A DNA stretch of 43,122 nucleotides from an uncultured Christensenella sp. (GCA_910578245.1 CAJTPC010000010.1:1-43122); one strand, 5' to 3'. Counted from the stretch's first letter, positions 1-7,952 are shown. The notes: generated by a model from the sequence alone, not told the origin. Translations and numbers: made by a program.

Positions 1-54
1 TCGGCTAAGCCTTTCTTGAACCACGCGTCTAACGCGTGGATTTCTTATACATTA

Positions 55-78
55 AAAACGCCTCAATCGAGGCGTTTT
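55..78. terminator. Intrinsic terminator, probably bidirectional, 3' of the helicase gene
   Basis: A perfect 10-bp stem (AAAACGCCTC / GAGGCGTTTT) with a 4-nt loop sits 41 bp beyond the helicase stop codon. Read on the minus strand it ends in a T-run, so it fits as the helicase terminator; the symmetric A/T flanks could also stop a plus-strand transcript entering from outside. A second GC hairpin (positions 21-39, CCACGCG / CGCGTGG) lies just beyond it. I see no gene in bases 1-118. Confidence 0.8.
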
Positions 79-118
79 CACTTATATAATTCTATTGCAG
101 ACTAAATTATTAACACAA

Positions 119-1762
119 TCATTTCTTCTTCTTATTATTAGCGTATTTCGCAGTATAATTCAATTCGTCTTCGAACATTTGAGTAAGCCTGCTCTTATTT
201 GATTGAGTATGCGACGACTTATTCTTTGGCTTAGTGGCTTTGGACTTATCTTTATTAGAGTTAGCGCCGTATTTCCTACCTTGCAACTTGTCTTTTTTAT
301 CCTTTGAATATGAATTACCGCTCCTCTTTTGCGCGGGAGATTTTTCCTTTTGCGGTTTTTCTTCCTCTTTTGCCTCTTGTATAGTCACTTGACGTTTGCC
401 AAGCGTAACTCCTCTAAGTTTGAAGAGTTTACCCTCGCAACCTTTGATAACCGAAACAAAAGAGTAAGTATCGCGTATTTTAAGGTCTGCTATCTCGTAT
501 ATCTTCACAGGCGTATACGTCAAAATCAATTTCGTAAGACTGTCTTTGTCAAGCAAATCTCTCTTGCCCACGTTTAGAAAAAATCTGCATTGGTTATCGT
601 GATAATCTTTGAGCTTATTAGATCCGTCCTTAGGCATTGTGAAACTGTCGGAAATTACGCCTATATCCATATATTTAAGAGCATTGTCTACTTTGCGTTG
701 ATACGACGGAATATACCCTACCTGATTTGAGTCTATGAGAGTATATGCTACCCCCTCTTTGCTTGCCCTTGCGGTTCTGCCTATACGATGCACGTAAAAG
801 TCTTCATCGGTAGGAGGGTCAAAGTTGATAATGGCTTGAACTCCGTCTATATCCAAACCTCTCGACGCAACGTCGGTAGCCACCAAAATCTTCAATTCTT
901 TAGCCTTAAATCTTTTGATTATTTGAGTACGCTCGCTCTGTCGCAAATCACCGTGCAATAGCGCCACCTCTCTGCCCTTGCTTTTCAAGGCCGAAAAGAG
1001 TTTGTCCGCTCTAGTCTTGGTATTGCAAAATGCTATAACGAAATCATACTTATGTCCGTCAATTATTTTGAGCATAGCTCCAAGTCGCTGCGCGTCTTTA
1101 ACTACGCAATAGTACTGTTGGATTTTAGGTGTGTCTTCACCGTCAACGGAAGTCTTAACAAAAGTGGGATTGCGCAAAAGTCTTTCAATAAGCGTCTTTA
1201 TGGATTGCGGTATAGTAGCCGAGAAACACAGTCTTTGCGACTGTCCGATTTTGCCGTCTATTTTCTCTATATCTCCTCTAAAGCCCATATCGAGCATCTC
1301 ATCGCATTCGTCAAGCACAAAATAATTTACGTCGTTAAGTTTTAGAGTGCGTCTGTCTATGTGGTCAAGAAGTCTGCCCGGAGTGCCTACGACGATTTGC
1401 GGTTTTTTACGCAGACAAAACAGCTGTCTTTGTATATTCTGTCCGCCGTACAGCCCCGCAACTCTTACTCTCTCATAATATTTGCAAGCGCCTTGAATTA
1501 CTTCGCAAATCTGTATTACGAGTTCCCTCGTAGGACAAAGCACTAACGCTTGTACGCAGGAAGAATCTCTATCTATCTTTGCGAGCATAGGCAACACAAA
1601 AGCTAGCGTCTTACCTGTACCGGTAGGCGCTTGGGCCACAATATCTCCCTCTTTGAGCGCAATGGGTATCACTTCTCTTTGGATGTCGGTAGGAGAAGTA
1701 ATGTTCTGCTCGTCAAGACTCTTAATAATTTCAGGCAACACGCCCATACTTTGAAATTCCAT
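119..1762 (-). CDS. DEAD-box ATP-dependent RNA helicase (DECD variant) with DbpA/CsdA-type RNA-binding domain
   Basis: An ATP-dependent RNA helicase of the CshA/DeaD/DbpA class, expected to act in ribosome assembly or RNA turnover in the cytoplasm. From the ATG at 1762 it is 547 aa. Motifs in order: Q-motif region, APTGTGKT (Walker A), PTRELV, TPGR, motif II as DECD rather than DEAD, SAT, ATDVASRGLD and HRIGRTAR. A DbpA-like RNA-binding domain follows (IRDTYSFV region), and the tail is Lys/Asn/Ser-rich and probably disordered. An upstream in-frame start at 1831 would add 23 residues that do not look like helicase sequence and would overlap the divergent gene. The promoter -10 lies 6 nt before the 1762 ATG, which supports 1762 and suggests a leaderless mRNA. 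Which paralogue it is (CshA, DbpA or DeaD) is not decided. Confidence 0.93.
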   Translation of the reverse strand: MEFQSMGVLPEIIKSLDEQNITSPTDIQREVIPIALKEGDIVAQAPTGTGKTLAFVLPMLAKIDRDSSCVQALVLCPTRELVIQICEVIQGACKYYERVRVAGLYGGQNIQRQLFCLRKKPQIVVGTPGRLLDHIDRRTLKLNDVNYFVLDECDEMLDMGFRGDIEKIDGKIGQSQRLCFSATIPQSIKTLIERLLRNPTFVKTSVDGEDTPKIQQYYCVVKDAQRLGAMLKIIDGHKYDFVIAFCNTKTRADKLFSALKSKGREVALLHGDLRQSERTQIIKRFKAKELKILVATDVASRGLDIDGVQAIINFDPPTDEDFYVHRIGRTARASKEGVAYTLIDSNQVGYIPSYQRKVDNALKYMDIGVISDSFTMPKDGSNKLKDYHDNQCRFFLNVGKRDLLDKDSLTKLILTYTPVKIYEIADLKIRDTYSFVSVIKGCEGKLFKLRGVTLGKRQVTIQEAKEEEKPQKEKSPAQKRSGNSYSKDKKDKLQGRKYGANSNKDKSKATKPKNKSSHTQSNKSRLTQMFEDELNYTAKYANNKKKK

Positions 1763-1768
1763 AATTCC

Positions 1769-1797
1769 AGTATACAATAAAAGTTGATTTTCTCCAA
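1769..1797 (-). promoter_or_regulatory. Promoter for the helicase gene; predicts a leaderless transcript
   Basis: On the minus strand TTGGAG (1792-1797), a 17-bp spacer and TATACT (1769-1774) are followed by only 6 nt before the ATG at 1762. Transcription normally begins 6-8 nt after the -10 box, so the first base would be at or next to the A of the ATG. No Shine-Dalgarno sequence can fit. Confidence 0.7.
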
Positions 1798-1812
1798 CTA
1801 AATGGATATAAT
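1784..1812 (+). promoter_or_regulatory. Promoter for the SDR gene; predicts a leaderless transcript
   Basis: TTGATT (1784-1789), a 17-bp spacer and TATAAT (1807-1812) end 6 nt before the ATG at 1819. It is interdigitated with the divergent helicase promoter: each -35 hexamer lies in the other promoter's spacer. Simultaneous polymerase occupancy of both is therefore unlikely. Confidence 0.75.
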
Positions 1813-1818
1813 AGTTGT

Positions 1819-2550
1819 ATGAAAACAGCAATTATATCGGGGGCATCAAGAGGGATCGGCAAAGCTATCGCAATAACTTTGGCAAAAGAAGGGTACGCGG
1901 TAATAGTTGGTTTTTGCCACAGTCGCGACAAAGCGCAAGAAGTTTGCGACCTTATTATTAAAGACGGCGGTATAGCCGAAGCGTATAAATGCGACGTATC
2001 TTTAGCCGAAGAAGTCAAAGCTATGGTCGAATATACCAAGACAAAGTACTCCTCTATCGATGCAGTCGTTGCCAACGCAGGTATCGGCGCTTACGGAATG
2101 CTTATAGATTACAGCGATGAAACTATTATGAATACGATAAATACCAATCTTGTCGGCTGTATTACTCTATGCCGAGAAGCAGGAAGAGTTATGCTATCGC
2201 AAAAGAGCGGCAATATAGTGACTGTATCGTCCATGTGGGGACAAGTCGGCGGTAGTTGCGAAAGCGTTTATTCTGCCACCAAAGGCGGCATAATTGCATT
2301 TAGCAAGGCTTTAGCCAAAGAATTTGCTTTGAGCGGAGTACGCGTCAATTGCGTATCTCCGGGTTATATTGACACCGATATAAATTCCAATCTTACACAA
2401 GACGACAAAATCGCTATCGTAGAAGAAATTCCACTCTGCCGAGCAGGTATGCCTCAAGACGTGGCAAACGCCGTAGCTTGGCTGATAAGCGATAAAGCAA
2501 GCTATGTCACGGGACAGGTGTTATCCGTCAACGGCGGACTAATAATTTAA
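1819..2550 (+). CDS. Short-chain dehydrogenase/reductase (FabG-like)
   Basis: A 243-aa classical SDR, an NAD(P)H-dependent oxidoreductase; the closest well-known activity is 3-oxoacyl-ACP reductase (FabG) of fatty-acid synthesis. Visible signatures are the N-terminal cofactor motif SGASRGIG (residues 7-14), NAG at about 86-88, a catalytic Ser around 138, YSATK (Tyr151, Lys155) and the SPGYIDTD loop after the active site. Length matches FabG (about 245 aa). It is divergent from the helicase gene and not beside other fab genes, so FabG itself is only one option; many SDRs of this type act on sugars or steroids. The ATG at 1819 is fixed by the promoter 6 nt upstream; there is no Shine-Dalgarno. 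Confidence 0.9.
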   Translation: MKTAIISGASRGIGKAIAITLAKEGYAVIVGFCHSRDKAQEVCDLIIKDGGIAEAYKCDVSLAEEVKAMVEYTKTKYSSIDAVVANAGIGAYGMLIDYSDETIMNTINTNLVGCITLCREAGRVMLSQKSGNIVTVSSMWGQVGGSCESVYSATKGGIIAFSKALAKEFALSGVRVNCVSPGYIDTDINSNLTQDDKIAIVEEIPLCRAGMPQDVANAVAWLISDKASYVTGQVLSVNGGLII

Positions 2551-2647
2551 GAAATCTTTAATGTACAAAATCAGTAACTATAATCAAAGATAAATTCATA
2601 ATATAAAACGACAATAAATCAAAAAACTCGTAGAGAAATACATATTG

Positions 2648-3865
2648 ATGAACAGACTGAAAAACTATAAACACACATTTAATTCTTGTTGCGTTGCGAT
2701 AGCAATTCAAGCAATTGAAATAAATCTTCCGCCACTGCTTTTCGTCGGTTTCCAAGACGAATTTGCCATATCTCTCACAGAACTTACGGCGCTTATAACT
2801 TTGACCTTTGTAGTCCAACTGTTAATGGACGCTTTAAGCGCTAAGATTATGGACAAAATAGGTTATCGCACCACTATGATGCTGTCGCACGTATTTGTTG
2901 CCGTAGGCGCACTTTTACTAGGGACGTTACCCTATATCCTTAATCCCTACACGGGTCTTATTATCTCAATAACCATTATGGCAATGGGAGGCGGTCTGAT
3001 TGAAGTAATTACCTCGCCTATAGTCGAAGCTATCCCCAATCAAAAGGAAGGCAAGTTATCTCTTATGCACTCATTCTACAGTTTCGGCTATCTATTTACA
3101 GTGCTGATGACAGTATTATACTTCCTTGCGTTTGACAGAACGCAATGGCGATACTTAGTATTCGCAGTGGCTATTATACCTGTAATAAACGCTATATTCT
3201 TTTTCTTCGCGCCATGCACTACCCTCAATGAACAACGCGGTGGAAGCATAAGTCTAAAAGGCTTGATGAAGACCAAGTCTTTCTACCTCTTTTTGGTTCT
3301 GATACTGTGCGCTGGAGCTATGGAGCAAGCGATAAGCCAATGGGTATCTTACTTTGCGGAAAAAGGTCTTAGCCTAAGTAAGGACGTGGGCGATTTGGTG
3401 GGTCCGTTCAGTTTTGCTCTTCTAATGGGATTGGGTAGATTATTTTATGGACTTTTTGGATATAAAATTCATATTAAAAAAATACTCCCTATTGCGGGAG
3501 TAGGATGCTTGATTTGTTATATTACAGCAGTCGTCGGCAAATCTGCGCTACTTAGCTTAATAGCCTGCGCGTTGTGCGGTCTAACGGTCAGTATCACTTG
3601 GCCGTGCGCATTAGATATAGCGTCAAAGAATATCCCGCAAGGCGGAACGGCAATGTTTGCTCTGCTGGCATTGGGCGGCGATATAGGATGCACAATAGGA
3701 CCGAGTATAGTCGGCTACGTTTCCGATGTGTCGCATTACGGTCTAAAAGGCGGAATAGCAACGGCAAGCGTATTTGCAGTAATATTTATAATTGTGTCGC
3801 TGATTTTGCTTAAAAGCAAAAAAGAAACTAAGTCAATACAACTCCCTAGGCTTAACTCGGAATGA
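2648..3865 (+). CDS. MFS transporter
   Basis: A 405-aa major facilitator superfamily permease with about 12 hydrophobic segments distributed in two halves. A conserved-looking loop (ALSAKIMDKIGYRTTM) follows TM2 and resembles the MFS motif A region, and the second half contains GGDIGCTIGPSIVG, a motif C-like Gly/Pro-rich stretch. The family moves small solutes by proton symport or antiport. The substrate cannot be read from the sequence; the loop pattern is reminiscent of the sugar (fucose/glucose permease-like) branch, a weak inference. I use the ATG at 2648 rather than the TTG at 2645. Only a weak AGAG lies upstream. It follows the SDR gene by 97 bp with no terminator seen between them, so co-transcription is possible. 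Confidence 0.85.
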   Translation: MNRLKNYKHTFNSCCVAIAIQAIEINLPPLLFVGFQDEFAISLTELTALITLTFVVQLLMDALSAKIMDKIGYRTTMMLSHVFVAVGALLLGTLPYILNPYTGLIISITIMAMGGGLIEVITSPIVEAIPNQKEGKLSLMHSFYSFGYLFTVLMTVLYFLAFDRTQWRYLVFAVAIIPVINAIFFFFAPCTTLNEQRGGSISLKGLMKTKSFYLFLVLILCAGAMEQAISQWVSYFAEKGLSLSKDVGDLVGPFSFALLMGLGRLFYGLFGYKIHIKKILPIAGVGCLICYITAVVGKSALLSLIACALCGLTVSITWPCALDIASKNIPQGGTAMFALLALGGDIGCTIGPSIVGYVSDVSHYGLKGGIATASVFAVIFIIVSLILLKSKKETKSIQLPRLNSE

Positions 3866-3919
3866 TACACGATAAATTAATCGAAGCCAAGTGACAACGT
3901 CAAAAATACTAATTATGTT

Positions 3920-4264
3920 TTACTTAACGAACACCAATATATCTTCTAGCGTTATGTCGCATAGCTGACAATATACGTAAAGATCTTCTATTGATATGAC
4001 GGACCTTGCGTCCTCCCAGTTGGCAACTTGAGAATCCGACCAGCCTACGACAGCGCGAGCAAGCTCGCTTCTTGAGATATGATTGTCCATTTCAAACGTG
4101 CAGGACGCGCATTTTTCTCCGCCCTCGCAATAAGATTTACTATCTTCTTGGCTTCTGCAATAAGCGCAGACTTTCTTTATAAGTTTTACGTTATGTCTTC
4201 TCAAGTACTCAAGATTCTTCCCCGTCTTTATCCAGTCGACGGTTCTTCCGCATAATTGTTCCAT
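3920..4264 (-). CDS. XRE-like HTH protein with an inserted Cys-rich (putative metal-binding) segment
   Basis: A 114-aa protein. The first HTH helix (about 14-25, GKNLEYLRRHN) and the remaining helices (about 64-112, SRSELARA..WSDSQVANWEDARSVISIEDLYVYCQLCDITLEDIL) follow the XRE/cro_C1 pattern. Between them sits a segment of about 38 residues with C33-x2-C36 and C46-x5-C52-x2-C55, which is absent from ordinary XRE domains. Further Cys pairs are C99-x2-C102, plus C5. The Cys spacing suggests zinc or an Fe-S cluster, so a metal- or redox-sensing DNA-binding protein is a reasonable inference. The gene converges with the MFS gene and diverges from the large lipoprotein gene. It has a Shine-Dalgarno (TTGGAG, about 8 nt before the ATG). 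No named family is recognised. Confidence 0.75.
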   Translation of the reverse strand: MEQLCGRTVDWIKTGKNLEYLRRHNVKLIKKVCAYCRSQEDSKSYCEGGEKCASCTFEMDNHISRSELARAVVGWSDSQVANWEDARSVISIEDLYVYCQLCDITLEDILVFVK

Positions 4265-4293
4265 AAATACGCTCCAATTCGTTTTGTATTTCG

Positions 4294-4323
4294 ATTATAA
4301 CATATAAAATAACGAAAAATCAA
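4294..4323 (-). promoter_or_regulatory. Promoter of the Cys-rich HTH gene
   Basis: On the minus strand: TTGATT (4318-4323), 18-bp spacer, TATAAT (4294-4299). The 5' UTR would be about 22 nt and contains the GGAG ribosome binding site. Confidence 0.7.
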
Positions 4324-4421
4324 GCCTTTGTCTTTCCATAAACTTATAAGCAAATTTCTTTAGCATTTTTTTGAACAATGAAAGTCAACAAAATAATTTT
4401 GAAAAAAATATTTTGTTATTA

Positions 4422-4484
4422 TTGACATAACAATTTTTGTATTATATAATTAGACTAATAAAAAATATATAAATAACTAGGAGG
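4422..4484 (+). promoter_or_regulatory. Full-consensus promoter and strong RBS for the large lipoprotein
   Basis: TTGACA (4422-4427), 17-bp spacer and TATAAT (4445-4450) match the sigma-A consensus at all 12 positions, with A/T tracts upstream that resemble an UP element. AGGAGG lies at 4479-4484, 5 nt before the ATG. High expression is expected. Confidence 0.9.
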
Positions 4485-4489
4485 TTATT

Positions 4490-6601
4490 ATGAACAAGAA
4501 AAAACTTGTTATCATGATGTTGGTACTCGTGATGGTTCTTTCTCTTGCTATTACAGCTTTAGTAGGTTGTGATGACAAAGGCAAAGAAGACATTGACGGT
4601 TACAACCAAGCATCATCGATTTCAATTGAAGATGCATTGACTTCTGCAATTTATAATTCTGCAGAAGACGGCAATCTCAACAATTTCAAGGTTGGCGCTC
4701 AACTTGCGCTAAGCGTAAACAATCATAAGTACGTTATCAAATTGAACGCTAACTTAGCATTGGACGAAGAAAGTCAAAAAACAAATTCAAACTCATTTGG
4801 TCTGTCTTTCGTTGACGCTACCGCTAACGCTAACATCTTGAACGTTTACTACAACGAAGGTTATAGCAAAACGTATGGAGAATTATATAAGGATTTCGAT
4901 GATGAGATTTTTGTTGATATAGGTAGTGGCTCTAATGCAAAGCATTATAGAATCAACGCTTTGAAAGTCGCAGAAACTATGAAAAGTAAAGATACTTTCC
5001 TTAGCACTGAAGAAGCAGAAAAAATCAACGACAAGGTTACCGGTGGTGTAACAAGTATTCTTAACTACTTTGACCTTGTAAAAGGTATGGCTGATAAACT
5101 TGACAAGAACGGTAAAGTAGTAAGCTCTTCTCTCTATCAATCCGAGAATTGCCAAACTCTTCTTCTCCGTCTTAAGCTCGACAGACTTTTGAGCAATGCG
5201 GCTGATCTTTTGGGAGTAGTTGACGGTTACGCTAAAGATCTTGGCCTTGCTTTAAAATCCTCTGAGCTTAAATCAATTCTTCCTAATTTGACTATTGACC
5301 TTATATTCAAAATGAGCGGCGTAGTCGGCAACAACTTTGACGAAGCAAGACTTGAGGGCTTTGAAGCAAAATTGAACGCTGACAAAAAAGATATTAGAAT
5401 TAAAAGAGTTGACAATACCGATTTCCTTCGCGTTAACCTTTCTAAGAACGCTGAACTAAATATCGCTTTTGACTTCAAATTCGGCGAGCACGCAGAAAAC
5501 TACGGAATTAATCCAATTGGCGGCAATAACTACACCAACATCAATGCACTTAATTTCAAGGCTGAAGGCGAGCTTACGCTTAATGAAGCAATCGGAATTG
5601 ATTTCAAACTAAACAATGAGTCCTATCACATAGGTATTCCTGCCGGCACATACACATTGAAATTTGCGATAGACGCTGATCCGGCAAGACTCGTCAATGC
5701 AAAATTCGACTTCAAAAAAGATCTTATGGGTTCTATCTCAAGTATCTTGGACATAGTAGACTATCTCAATATCGATATTGCTGATAAGGCTAATCCTAAT
5801 GATACAACAAAACAACTTAAGCTTACTCTTGAAAGAAGATCTGACGGTTTGTACGGACATTTGGAAAACCTTGCATTATTAGGCAATCTTGGTCAAAATT
5901 TCCCTACAATCAGCACCTCTATAAGCGGTATTCTTGATATTGTCAAAACATTGATACCATCCGGTGACAACGAAGACGACGACACCCCAAGCGGAACTCC
6001 TAGCGGTACGCCAAGTGGCGCTCCTAGCGGTAGCGGAAGCGGTGAGACGCCTTCCGGCAACAATGATGCTGACAAAGCTAAAATATTAGCTGAAGTCGCA
6101 AAACTTATCAAGAGTATGACTGTTCTTGTCAACTGCGACAACAACTTCATTGACGTCACTGTAAACGACCACACCGTTAACACCAACGAATACGGACTCC
6201 TTAAACAAAAGGTTGAGAACGGCACTCCTGTAGTTGACAAAGACGGCAATCCTGTCTATGAAGAACTTAAGGGCGAAGACGGCAAGCAAAAGACAAAAGA
6301 TTTGGGCGACACGACCATCTCTGTCAAGGCAGTTGCCAACAAGAACGGCGCTACGATTGACGCTGTAATCAAAAATCTTGTAACTAATGTTGATAGACTT
6401 TCCGAAAACAAAACGGAAGGCGACAAGACCGGAAACCTTGCAGCAAAGGTTGAGATAACCAAATCCGGCATAACTATCACCGCTAAGTCTGCAGATTCCT
6501 TGACAGGTACGGCTCAAGAACTTAGCTTCGGAGATATAGCTTTGAAAGTTGATTTGGTACTCAAATTGACTAGCTTCTCTTACGGCAATGCTAAAGCATA
6601 A
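4490..6601 (+). CDS. Large secreted lipoprotein of unknown function
   Basis: A 703-aa protein with an N-terminal lipoprotein signal: a Lys-rich n-region, a hydrophobic core and the lipobox LVGC with Cys27 as the predicted lipidated residue, so it should sit on the outer face of the cytoplasmic membrane. The mature part is polar with alternating hydrophobic residues, suggesting beta-rich domains. A low-complexity linker of PSGTPSG-type repeats (about residues 497-523, preceded by an acidic EDDD run) separates an N-terminal region of about 470 residues from a C-terminal domain of about 180 residues. I recognise no catalytic motif or named family. The consensus promoter and RBS imply abundance. 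It stands alone, ending in its own terminator. A solute-binding or structural surface role is possible but unsupported. Confidence 0.85.
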   Translation: MNKKKLVIMMLVLVMVLSLAITALVGCDDKGKEDIDGYNQASSISIEDALTSAIYNSAEDGNLNNFKVGAQLALSVNNHKYVIKLNANLALDEESQKTNSNSFGLSFVDATANANILNVYYNEGYSKTYGELYKDFDDEIFVDIGSGSNAKHYRINALKVAETMKSKDTFLSTEEAEKINDKVTGGVTSILNYFDLVKGMADKLDKNGKVVSSSLYQSENCQTLLLRLKLDRLLSNAADLLGVVDGYAKDLGLALKSSELKSILPNLTIDLIFKMSGVVGNNFDEARLEGFEAKLNADKKDIRIKRVDNTDFLRVNLSKNAELNIAFDFKFGEHAENYGINPIGGNNYTNINALNFKAEGELTLNEAIGIDFKLNNESYHIGIPAGTYTLKFAIDADPARLVNAKFDFKKDLMGSISSILDIVDYLNIDIADKANPNDTTKQLKLTLERRSDGLYGHLENLALLGNLGQNFPTISTSISGILDIVKTLIPSGDNEDDDTPSGTPSGTPSGAPSGSGSGETPSGNNDADKAKILAEVAKLIKSMTVLVNCDNNFIDVTVNDHTVNTNEYGLLKQKVENGTPVVDKDGNPVYEELKGEDGKQKTKDLGDTTISVKAVANKNGATIDAVIKNLVTNVDRLSENKTEGDKTGNLAAKVEITKSGITITAKSADSLTGTAQELSFGDIALKVDLVLKLTSFSYGNAKA

Positions 6602-6622
6602 TTTGGTATAACCAACAAACCT

Positions 6623-6653
6623 ACGGGTCGCAATAAAATGCGACCCGTTTTTC
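6623..6653 (+). terminator. Intrinsic terminator of the large lipoprotein gene
   Basis: A 9-bp stem ACGGGTCGC / GCGACCCGT with an 8-nt A/T loop followed by TTTTTC, 21 bp after the stop codon. Confidence 0.92.
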
Positions 6654-6703
6654 TTGTCATTTTAATTTCGCGCAGTAACATGAAAAAATCTGACAAAAAA
6701 CGC

Positions 6704-6732
6704 TTGACTTAATTATAAATATATAATATTAT
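6704..6732 (+). promoter_or_regulatory. Promoter upstream of the TPP riboswitch
   Basis: TTGACT (6704-6709), 17-bp spacer, TATTAT (6727-6732). A better-looking TATAAT at 6722-6727 has only a 12-bp spacer, so the 6727 box is preferred. Either start would leave the whole aptamer in the transcript. Confidence 0.6.
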
Positions 6733-6754
6733 CAATATAACAATACTAAATATT

Positions 6755-6828
6755 CGCCGTGGGTGCTGTAAAAGGCTGAGATTATACCACTTGAATCGGA
6801 CAAGGTAATACTTGAACGAAAGAGCGTA
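6755..6828 (+). ncRNA. TPP riboswitch (THI element) aptamer
   Basis: Conserved THI-box blocks appear in order: GGGTGC (6761-6766), CTGAGA (6776-6781) followed by ACC, then CTTGAATCGGACAAGGTAATAC and CGAA, corresponding to the canonical CCTGATCTGGATAATACCAGCGAA part. It binds thiamine pyrophosphate. An intrinsic terminator lies 20 bp downstream (6849-6877), so control is most likely by transcription attenuation: high TPP favours termination before the downstream gene. The regulated gene is a ThiT-like thiamine transporter component, consistent with this. Confidence 0.93.
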
Positions 6829-6848
6829 AACGCAAGTAAAGTATATTG

Positions 6849-6877
6849 GCGCCCCGTTTTAATTGGAGCGCTTTTTT
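6849..6877 (+). terminator. Riboswitch expression-platform terminator
   Basis: GCGCCCC / GGAGCGC stem (one internal mismatch, 9-nt loop) followed by TTTTTTATTTT, between the TPP aptamer and the RBS AGGAG (6899-6903). Confidence 0.88.
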
Positions 6878-6909
6878 ATTTTCATTCGTCGGCGAAAAAG
6901 GAGACAAAC

Positions 6910-7929
6910 ATGAACAACCTCATTGTAATGATGGCTGTCAAGACCGCCGACGGCGAACAACTGCCCTCGCTTCTCTTCTGGCCTATCTTTGCACTATTCA
7001 TTGCGCTTTTTGCCTTAATGTTTTTGCTGTATTTGCGAAAGCGCGCTCCAAAGGTCATCGGGATATGTATCTATATCGCGATAGCTCTTTGCATAATCGC
7101 TACAGTCGTATGTATAGCGCTTATAGGAAAGTACTACGTTGACAATATTAAAAACGACAATTACTACTCTCCTTACTTCAAGAACGCGCCGCTGTATATT
7201 AGCGCAATCGTATTGCTTGGAGTAATAGTTGGCTTAACCTTTTTACTCGGCAAAAACGATAATTTCAAATTCGACTCACGTTCAGTTGCTTTCGGAGCAG
7301 TTTGTATAGCAATGAGTTTTGCGCTATCCTACGTAAGACTGTTTAGATTACCGCAAAGCGGTAGCGTGACGTTGGCGTCATTATTGCCTATCATGTTATT
7401 CTCATATATATTCGGAGTAAAGAAGGGATTGCTTGTGGGCTTAATCTACGGAGTATTGCAAGCAATACAAGATCCGTACATTATTCACCCTGTACAGTTC
7501 TTGCTCGACTATCCGATAGCATTTTCAGCAATAGGTCTAAGCGGAGCTTTTGCCAACTTAAAGGTATTCAAGAAATATCCTCAAGTATCACTGTTGCTAG
7601 GCGGAATAATGGCAAGCGTCTTGAGATTCTTAGCGCACTTCCTTTCAGGAGTTTGCGCTTTCGGTACGTACGCAAACGATGCAGGACAGAACATCTACGT
7701 TTATAGCCTTGCATATAATTCATTTGTATTTGCAGATATAGCAATCGTACTTGCCATAGGCATGCTACTCTTCTCGTCAAAAGCGTTTATGAACGAAGTG
7801 GTATATAAACAAAGAGCAAAAATGATTGCAAATCAAAACGTTGCAAGTCAAGTTAATATTACCGCCGAAGAAGCGTGCTGTACGCAACAAGACGAAGCGA
7901 TAAAAGACGATGATAAAGTTAATAATTAA
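6910..7929 (+). CDS. thiT: ThiT-like thiamine transporter S component (ECF type) with extra N-terminal membrane region
   Basis: The region of about residues 120-300 resembles ThiT, the thiamine-binding S component of energy-coupling-factor transporters: it has SVTLASLLPIMLFSYIFGVKKGLLVG and, further on, PYIIHPVQFLLDYPIAF, the blocks typical of this family. ThiT is normally about 180-200 aa; this protein is 339 aa because of about 115 N-terminal residues with roughly three additional transmembrane segments (about 20-41, 47-73, 95-112) and a hydrophilic C-terminal tail of about 40 residues. It would import thiamine together with a shared EcfAA'T module, which is not encoded here. The start at 6910 has AGGAG 6 nt upstream. 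Control by the TPP riboswitch supports the assignment independently of similarity. The role of the extra N-terminus is unknown. Confidence 0.88.
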   Translation: MNNLIVMMAVKTADGEQLPSLLFWPIFALFIALFALMFLLYLRKRAPKVIGICIYIAIALCIIATVVCIALIGKYYVDNIKNDNYYSPYFKNAPLYISAIVLLGVIVGLTFLLGKNDNFKFDSRSVAFGAVCIAMSFALSYVRLFRLPQSGSVTLASLLPIMLFSYIFGVKKGLLVGLIYGVLQAIQDPYIIHPVQFLLDYPIAFSAIGLSGAFANLKVFKKYPQVSLLLGGIMASVLRFLAHFLSGVCAFGTYANDAGQNIYVYSLAYNSFVFADIAIVLAIGMLLFSSKAFMNEVVYKQRAKMIANQNVASQVNITAEEACCTQQDEAIKDDDKVNN

Positions 7930-7952
7930 ACTGTAAAAATTTAATATAACTA

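Noticed and set aside
1..50. Hairpin CCACGCG / CGCGTGG with nearby GGTTCAA on the minus strand, resembling a tRNA T-arm end
   Set aside because: No acceptor, D- or anticodon-arm pattern follows and the loop does not fit GTTCRANYC; it is more likely part of a terminator or repeat from the gene beyond the edge.
329..577. Open frame on the plus strand inside the helicase gene, and many similar antisense frames throughout the ribosomal cluster
   Set aside because: They are complements of clearly real genes with no ribosome binding site or recognisable product.
2558..2818. 86-codon minus-strand frame across the SDR-MFS gap
   Set aside because: It overlaps the MFS coding region in antisense and has no recognisable protein pattern.
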